Shown here: positions 56,381 through 64,000 of the stretch, piece by piece | Position numbering within the stretch: position 1 is the stretch's first letter | Layout: every line of letters begins with the position of its first letter | Assembly (NCBI GenBank): GCA_033782935.1 | Contig: JAWQEG010000079.1 | Coordinates: 1 to 64,000, forward strand | DNA: 64,000 nucleotides | Direction: 5' to 3' | DNA from: Petrolisthes cinctipes | Lineage: Eukaryota; Arthropoda; Malacostraca; Decapoda; Porcellanidae | The notes under the pieces: model-generated | The model's database searches: none | The model's input: the letters and a program-made list of their open reading frames with translations, nothing else | What the model was told of the DNA's origin: nothing | Program-made: the position numbers and the translations under genes

Positions 56381-56880
56381 CCCCTTAAATGCGGTATATG
56401 GAGGAATGTTATCATTCACTGTGCTGGTATCTAGCCAAATACTTACTATCTCAAAACTGTATAAAACTTATATCAATGTACTTGTCTCGTGTTTGTGCAT
56501 CATGCATCGATTATATTTTGTATTTACATGCCTTGGTTTTGCCAAATTTGTTACACGTAATTGGAGAGGTTGACGACACTAGGAATTCTATTATACCTTC
56601 CTGATTATTGATCACCAGAGAAAATGAATGGGTAGAAGCATACACTAAAATATACTGAATAATTCTATATGGCTAAAAATGTCATGGATATCTACATGCT
56701 TCTATTCACAAAGTTACTATCTGGCGATTGTTTCACTTGTATTGCCTAAAAAATTATAAGCTTAGTTATACAACTGCATGAATTTACTTCACAAAGAGTA
56801 TTTCCACCACCTACACCCTCTAGTGTGTGTGTGTGTGGAGATTTACCGTTTGAAATGAGGTGAGTCAGGTCAAAAATAGG

Positions 56881-57201
<321 letters not shown>

Positions 57202-57413
57202 CACGAAGTTAGACGAAGAACTAGGTTAGAAAGGAGACCATTACAGATGTGGGAGTGAAGAGGTATAAAGAAGAAACGCTGTATAGGTGGTGAAGGAGGT
57301 AGACCAATTATCAGCTTATGAACTTATGGATGTGGCGGATTCAGCCACACCTGTTATGAAGTATACATGCCTTCCTTATTTGTTATGTATATGTTCTGTG
57401 CAATACATGCACA

Positions 57414-57604
57414 CCGGTGTAAATGCTGCTAGGCCCGTCAGGGTGTGCTTGATCTAACATGAAATAAGAGGGAGGGAGTGGGACCATGGGAAGGACATGT
57501 AGAGAGGGAGGAGGTGGTGGAGGGCTAACCGCGGCCTCACCCAAAACCACCGAGATCTCGGTGGTGTTGCCTCACCCCCTACCCCTCCACCCAGGGTAAT
57601 AAAA
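57414..57604 (+). repeat. Duplicated segment A, copy 1
   Basis: GGTGTAAATGCTGCTAGGCC through GGTAATAAAAT. It recurs at 58924-59080. This copy has an extra ~35 bp with the perfect palindrome ACCACCGAGATCTCGGTGGT (57546-57565), flanked by a repeated GCCTCACCC. Confidence 0.88.
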
Positions 57605-58052
57605 TAATTATCATCTTATGTACTTACATATCAGGAAAAGAGATATGTACAGTGTGTGTGTGTGTGCAATATTGGTGATAGTTTGGGTCGTGGTTTTAGT
57701 GGTAGCAATGGTGATAGTAATTGTGGTTAGGTTACATACATAACCAGTATTTGTACATACTGGTTATCAATATACTTTCACACCCAAGCATTATATAAAT
57801 ATAAAAGCATTAGCCTACATAATATATTGTACATAGTACATTGATACCCAGTATGTATAAATGGTTTAGCAATTGTGTATGTAGCCTAATAGCCTAGTAA
57901 AAAAAAATATATGCTGGAAGGACATGTTTGATCAAGCACACTCCGACACCATATTCACTCCTACTGTCACAACTTACTAAGCACGAGTGCAGTATTACCT
58001 ATATACCTATGGTATATTATATATCATCATTGAAAATAATAAGAGAAAGACA

Positions 58053-58500
58053 GAGAGAGTTATTACAGTACGGAAGGCTAGGGGAGAGGAAGAGGTAAAG
58101 GAAAGGGAGGGGGAGACAATTATCAGATTAGGTTCTTATGGGTGTGGCGAACACACACACACACACACACACACTGGAGAGGGAGTGGCTCAATAACCGC
58201 AGATGAATGAGAGGTAATAATGTAGTGTAACCTGTTATATGAAGCCCGAAGGCTGAGAAAAAATTTACTCATCTTCACTCTTTACATCTTGCAAGTCATA
58301 TAATTAAAAAAATAAATATGACTATATATTAGATTTGAATAGAGTACGTAACAATAACAGCTAAGAGTCATTTGTACTGCCGACTTCAAGCTATTGGTTG
58401 ATATGAGTATGGTATATTTTATAAATCTTGAAAGGGAAAGTGTTTGTTATTCATTAATTTTCATGGAAAATAATTTCTTAATATTATCTTTGATAGAGAT
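58053..58500 (+). repeat. Duplicated segment B, copy 1
   Basis: From GAGAGTTATTACAGTACGG to ATCTTTGATAGAGAT. Repeated almost exactly at 59833-60277, differing mainly in (CA)n length. Confidence 0.9.
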
Positions 58501-58923
58501 TGAACCTTTTTATTATCTTTATATATATATATATATATATATCTCAACCTCGGGGATTGGTTGGGTTATTTTTTTCTTTTATTTGTCTTTTACTTCATTT
58601 TTATCATTATTCTGTTGTGAATATTTGCTTACACAGGGTTGGTCTTGGGGTGGAGAAATAAATACAAATTTCCCCTTTTTTATTATAAAGTAACCCCCCA
58701 ACCCCACCCTTTTCCGACCAGCATTCAATTTTCGCATAATAAGTATAGTTTTCTTTTGACTTCGCTCCTCCTCTCTGTACCACCTGTCCATTCTGTAAAC
58801 TAAGAAAAACTTTCATCATAACTCTTCTCAATAATGATATATAATATACCATATGATGAAAAATAATCACTAGACGAAAGCATGCATCCTTACCCTCTTG
58901 TCCCACGAGTAATACTGAAATTA
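58501..58923. other. Unassigned DNA within piggyBac-2
   Basis: Short (AT)n at 58520-58542, T-rich stretch, no gene recognised. Confidence 0.6.
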
Positions 58924-59080
58924 TCGGTGTAAATGCTGTTAGGCCCGTCAGGGTGTGCTTGATCTAACATGAAATAAGAGGGAGGGGGTGGGACCATGGG
59001 AAGAACATGTAGAGAGGGAGGAGGTGGTGGAGGGCTAACCGCGGCCTCACCCCCTACCCCTCCACCCAGGGTAATAAAAT
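58924..59080 (+). repeat. Duplicated segment A, copy 2
   Basis: Second copy of 57414-57604, without the palindromic ~35-bp insert. Confidence 0.88.
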
Positions 59081-59313
59081 TTACTGGACATTTTACATTT
59101 CCTCATTTGAGGCTTGGATGCAGGGCAGTTATGACGCACTGTACACTACCCCAAGATTTAGAGGCAGCTGGGTATCTCTTGAGAGTGAGAAGAGCAATAA
59201 ACAGTCTGGTGCTAATTACAGTCCTTCTCTCTCCCAGAAAAATAATGCTCACTGACAAGATCTAGGTAGTGGCAATTTCAGCACTGAGTTTGAAATGGAA
59301 ATGAAAGATTCAG

Positions 59314-59339
59314 CAGTGAAAGGGTTAACCCTTTCGCTG
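59314..59339. repeat. Head-to-head CCCTTT ends around one TTAA
   Basis: CAGTGAAAGGG-TTAA-CCCTTTCGCTG is a near-perfect palindrome centred on TTAA. Two piggyBac-type ends facing away from a shared target site would look like this. The far ends were not located. Confidence 0.5.
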
Positions 59340-59783
59340 TTATGCGCATCTCTAGACGATCACCTTACAATCCTGCTATGCAAGTCTAAAGACTCCAGCT
59401 CGACAGCCTGCTAGCATACGCATCTTGAGACGACCAGAATAGTTGACCTTGACTCACTTCACACGGTCAGATAATAAACCCACTTTGCCGCCTCTCCCTT
59501 CCTCTCTCCTCCTCCCTTCCTTTTACTTTCCCTTCTTCCTCCTCCTCCTACTTTATCTTCGTTTCCTTCCTCGAATCCTTTTATATAAGACTGAGTGTAC
59601 ATTTTCCATAATTATATATAATATAATATTGAGAAAGTTTTATAAATGAAAAAGAGTGTCCAGTAAAGAAGTAAATACAAATTTACTTACACATGATCCC
59701 CAACAGCATAAAGCCCTATTCCTACCCCTCCCTTTCTTCGTGAGCGATAATTCCGATGCATTTCCCTTGATGTACATGTTATT

Positions 59784-59787
<4 letters not shown>

Positions 59788-59840
<53 letters not shown>
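59788..59840. repeat. (GA)n tract
   Basis: About 52 bp of GA repeat directly before segment B copy 2. Confidence 0.95.
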
Positions 59841-59842
<2 letters not shown>

Positions 59843-60277
59843 ATTACAGTACGGAAGGCTAGGGGAGAGGAAGAGGTAAAGGAAAGGGAGGGGGAGACAA
59901 TTATCAGATTAGGTTCTTATGGGTGTGGCGAACACACACACACACACACACTGGAGAGGGAGTGGCTCAATAACCGCAGATGAATGAGAGGTAATAATGT
60001 AGTGTAACCTGTTATATGAAGCCCGAAGGCTGAGCAAAAAATTTACTCATCTTCACTCTTTACATCTTGCAAGTCATATAATTAAAAAAATAAATATGAC
60101 TATATATTAGATTTGAATAGAGTACGTAACAATAACAGCTAGAGTCATTTGTACTGCCGACTTCAAGCTATTGGTTGATATGAGTATGGTATATTTTATA
60201 AATCTTGAAAGGGAAAGTGTTTGTTATTCATTAATTTTCATGGAAAATAATTTCTCAATATTATCTTTGATAGAGAT
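59833..60277 (+). repeat. Duplicated segment B, copy 2
   Basis: Direct copy of 58053-58500. Its right half is followed, 63 bases on, by an inverted copy at 60290-60480. Confidence 0.9.
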
Positions 60278-60289
60278 ACTGCCATGGAT

Positions 60290-60480
60290 AACAAACACTT
60301 TCCCTTTCTAGATTTATAAAATATACCATACTCAATGATATCAACCAATAGCTTGAAGTCAGCAGTACAAATGACTCTAGCTGTTATTGTTACGTACTCT
60401 ATTCAAATCTAGTCATATTTATTATTTTAATTATATGACAAAAAGAGAAAAGATGAGTCAATTTTTTGTTCAGCCTATTA
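60290..60480 (-). repeat. Segment B, inverted partial copy
   Basis: Reverse complement of roughly 60010-60226 with several mismatches and indels. With copy 2 it forms a ~200-bp-arm hairpin. Confidence 0.85.
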
Positions 60481-60860
60481 CAAAGTAACCCTCCAATAAA
60501 ATAAATAATGCATAGGAAAACCCATCCTCTGTGGAAGCTAGCCATGTTTATGTACGACCAGAAAGTACAGCCTCCCTCATTGTCCTCACTCTCCCCAGGG
60601 GGAATAGGATTACTAGGGGCACGGGGTGAAGGGGGCTCGTCAGAGAGAGAGAGAGTGGGGAAGAGTTACTATATTTTTACACACACACACACAAACAGAG
60701 GTCTGATATTCAATAGTGAAAAGGTACACACTTTATATATATTTTTATTGATATTTAGAAATTATAATACATATAATATATATTGAATATTTTAGGTAAA
60801 CAAACAATTGCATGAAGTTTCTCTCTCTCTCTCAGTAAGTCACCGTAGAGCGCTGGTGGA

Positions 60861-63257
60861 TCAGAAATTCTTCAATGTGTGGTAATCCCTGAAGCAACCT
60901 ACTATACATAGTCCAATGTTGCACTCATTGCATATGATGACTACTCGAGTGCGTTTCTTTTGACGTCGGGTTGTGTGCTTGCATACATAGCAGTCTCTTG
61001 GTTTTTTCTTTCCATTCGCCATCTCAGTATGTACTGGATAATGGCGACTATATGCGTCTATTATGCGATCTGGCATGGGGTTAGGGCGTCGACCTTTGAT
61101 GTTGGTAGTAGGTTCTCCAAAGTCCTCCAAAAGCTGGTAAGCAACATTGTACACAAACTCGCGTAGCTTTGGCTTCTTAGAGGGGTCAATATTCTTTTTG
61201 ACAAGCCAGAGATTGTAAGCATTGAGCATTGTGATATCTATCAAGTGGAAGAAGAACTTGTGGTACCACTTGACAGACTTTCTCAAACACTCAACGCCAC
61301 TTATCTGACTGTCAGACTTGTCTACAAGGCGCATATTTTTAGTATAATCTACCACAACATCAGGCTTCATGATGGATTTTTTTGTTCTGTGGTGAATCTT
61401 TCCGGTTGGAACTAGTTCACCCTTGTGAATGGTGGAAAGGAGGTGGACTGGCCGCCTATCGTTCCACTTGTATGCGCCAATCTTGCCAGACTTTTCACTT
61501 TGGATGAACAGTTCCGTCTTGCGTCGCTTCCTACTTCTCTCGTGGTGGGGGCGAGCTTCCTCTTCAGAATCTGGTGTATCACTAGAACTAGGGTTTTCAA
61601 CTCGAGTTTTATTTCCATTGAATTTCGGCATGAATTTCCTATTCGCCCGTACAGTTCCACATGATCCCGTTTTGTTGTCATGCAGGAATTGGCACAGAGC
61701 AGGGCTTGTATACCAGTTGTCGGTGTACAATATATGACCCCTGCCCAGGTAGTCTGCCATCATTTTCTTGACGATAGCACCAGACATACCTATAGGGTCT
61801 TTCTTGTGCACCACTGGTATATCTATATTTGTGCCGGTGTAAACAATCATGTCAAGCACAAATCCTGTATCACAGTCACATAAAACAAATAGTTTCAAGC
61901 CGAAGCGATGTCTTTTAGAGGGTATATATTGTTTGAAAACTAGCCGACCTTTGTATAGCATAAGTGACTCATCTATGACCAGCTTTTGAAATGGATAGAA
62001 ATATTTCTTGAACCTTGAAAGGATCATCGAAAATATACCTCTCACTTTCCAGATACGGTCTTCTTTGTTAGGATTTTCATTGTCTGAGAAGTGAAGAAAA
62101 CTCAACAATAATAAAAATCTATCACGAGGCATATACTTGCTAAACAAAGGTGTGCTGATGAGGGCATCGTTGCGCCAGTAATGCTGGAGAACGTGTTTTT
62201 TGCAAAGAGGCATAATCAACATCAATGCCAGAAACACAAACAGCTCCCTGACAGTTGTAGCTTCCCAATTTCGTATTCTCGAAAAAGGGGAAATGAAATC
62301 CATATGCTAAGACACCCAACTATTGTATCTGTTCGTTTTCTCAGCTATATAGGACATCACTTCCTAATCGATGAAGGCACGAAAGAAGGCACTCTCTCTT
62401 GCCTCGTCGTTGCAAGGCCAGTCCCTTGTTGTACCACTCCTGTTTGGCCGAAAATCGTGCTGGTCTGGTACAAAGTCTGACCCCTCTGACCAGTCAAAAG
62501 AAAACACTTCACTCAGATTTACAGGTGTTCCGTCGTTCTCATTTCCTTCGTCCTCGTCACTGCTAGAACTAAGTGCATTGTTACCTAACCACACTTCGTC
62601 ACTGCCAATGACGTCAGATTCACTCCCACTAGAATCACTCCCACCATCCTTCATAAGCAAAAGCGGTATAATTTTTGATGGTGTTAGGTTACGCTGACGT
62701 GGATGTGATCGTGGTGTGGATGAATGACGAGAAGTATTCGGACCTGGAACAATCAGAGTGGGCACAGATTCAGTGGTGGTGATGGATGATGATAGAATGG
62801 TAGTTGAGTGGCCTCTTTTTTTCCCATTCGTATGTCTTGGTGTTACTGGGGAGTCAAGCTGGGCATCCCTTTCTTCATACGCCAGCTGTCCTTGTGTGCT
62901 TGTGGATTGCTTAGGGAGAGTAATGGTGGTAGAGGAGGAGGAGGGGTGAAGCTGCTGATAAAATCTCGAGGATAGGGAACGTGCAACAGGTGTACGCATT
63001 TTCTGTGGATCTCCCTTTATTTTCTTTCTTACTGTAGGGATGACCTCATCTTCTGTCTCACTACTGCTGGAGTAAGTAAGGGAGGGCCTCTGAAGTGACT
63101 TTGGCATCCGTCTTCTGCTAATTATTCTCCCTGTGAGTGGCTGGCTAGAGTCCAATAGATCACTACTTCCTCCTTCCATGGTGTCTGTGGGGTGACTGAC
63201 TAAGACACTAAGTTGATGAAAATTTGACATATGGAAGGGGTAGACGGATATCGCCAT
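60861..63257 (-). pseudogene. piggyBac-2 transposase (PGBD4-like), two stops
   Basis: One minus-strand frame of about 798 codons interrupted by TAG at 62361-62363 and TAG near 62307; the residues between (EVMSYIAEKTNRYNSWVS) fit the family. The N-terminus is Ser-rich and acidic. Core: KLVIDESLMLYKGR, ILYTDNWYTSPAL and NMRLVDKSD hold the three catalytic aspartates. Between the second and third Asp is an insert absent from piggyBac-1 (SSSDTPDSEEEARPHHERS, RKRRKTELF). C-terminal cysteine-rich domain: CYVCKHTTRR, CNECNIGLCIVGCFRDYH. Apart from the two stops it is intact, so it was lost recently or the stops need checking. Confidence 0.9.
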
Positions 63258-63358
63258 GACCTTAATTAACTCAACTGGGTCAGCAGGTAGCTGGCTGTAT
63301 TTTGGCTTGCCGCACTACCTCAATAAGGAATGAATTGTGGCAGATCGCACCCAATGGG

Positions 63359-64000
63359 TTAATTGGGTGGTGGGTGTGTGGGTGTCATTACAGTGCTTGG
63401 ACTGTAAATATCAACAGTCAATCATGGGGTGGTCAGTGTGTGGGTGTCATTACAGAGCTTGAACTGTAAATATCAACAGTCATTTCTGGGGTGGTGGGTG
63501 TATGGGTGTCTTTACAGTGTTTTAACTATAAATATCAACATTCATTTATTGGGTAGTGGGTGTCATTACAGTGCTTGGACTGTAAATATCAACAGTCAAT
63601 CATAGGGTGGTGCGTGTGTGGGTGTCATGACAATGTTTGGACTGTAAATATCAACAGTCATTCATAGGGTGGTGAGTGTGTGGGTGTCATTACAGTTCTT
63701 GGACTGTAAATATCAACCATCATTCATTAGGTGGTGGGTGTGTGGGTGTCATTAAATTGCTCGGACTGTAAATATTAACAGTCATTAATGGTGTGGTGGG
63801 TGTGTGGATGTAATAACAGTGCTTGGACTAAAAATATCAACAGTCATTCATGGGGTGGTGGGTGTATGAGTGTCATTACAGTGTTTTAACTATAAATATC
63901 AACATTCATTTATTGGGTGGTGGGTGTCATGACAGTGCTTGGACTGTAAATATCAACAGTCATTCATAGGGTTGTGCATGTGTGGGTGTCATGACAGTGC
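63359..64000. repeat. 62-bp satellite array (right block, continues past window)
   Basis: The same unit and phase as 50076-56380, about ten copies, running to the last base of the window. Confidence 0.95.

Overview
This window looks like repeat-dense intergenic and intronic DNA from an animal genome. I infer an arthropod, most likely a decapod crustacean. The reasons are two exons of an ionotropic-receptor-type chemosensory gene, and the mix of Gypsy LTR elements, several LINE families, a Penelope-like element, piggyBac transposons, (GA)n/(CA)n/(AT)n tracts and long minisatellites. The species assignment rests on recalled family resemblance and was not tested by a search. There is no sign of bacterial gene organisation, and I saw no rRNA, tRNA or CRISPR array.

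Layout. 1-5019: a young Gypsy LTR element (Gypsy-1, minus strand) with near-identical LTRs, inserted in the RNase H region of another Gypsy copy (5020-5568). 5570-9270: AT-rich DNA with a Harbinger-like MITE, an (AT)n tract, decayed minisatellites and a Gypsy gag remnant. 9277-12567: a near-perfect inverted repeat with about 1.4 kb arms around a long (GA)n tract; each arm holds a LINE reverse-transcriptase piece, a Gypsy protease piece and a mariner-like MITE. 12568-15249: LINE-b copy 1. 15660-19897: Gypsy-4, with a truncated 3' end. 22907-25494: LINE-c. 26544-26989: two exons of a host ionotropic receptor gene on the plus strand. 27395-35140: LINE-d, LINE-b copy 2, LINE-e and LINE-f in series. 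35145-40231: one LINE (LINE-g) split into three pieces by insertion of LINE-h1 and LINE-i. 40345-43053: LINE-h2, inserted in a CA-rich minisatellite and itself split by a 634-bp piggyBac deletion derivative. 45037-46120: a Penelope-like element with a fold-back 5' end.

46561-50075 is a complete piggyBac transposon with an intact 785-residue transposase. 50076-56380 is a satellite array of about 100 copies of a unit near 62 bp. 56381-63358 is a second, diverged piggyBac, about 7 kb long, whose transposase carries two stop codons. It sits exactly at a TTAA of the satellite, which resumes at 63359 and runs to the window end.

Nearly every coding stretch is a transposable-element protein. Most are broken by stops, frameshifts or truncation. 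The exceptions worth attention are the piggyBac-1 transposase, which looks intact, and the ionotropic-receptor exons, whose splice sites and reading frame look intact. The nesting gives a relative order: LINE-g is older than LINE-h1 and LINE-i; the 40.2-43.4 kb minisatellite is older than LINE-h2, which is older than the short piggyBac; the satellite is older than piggyBac-2.
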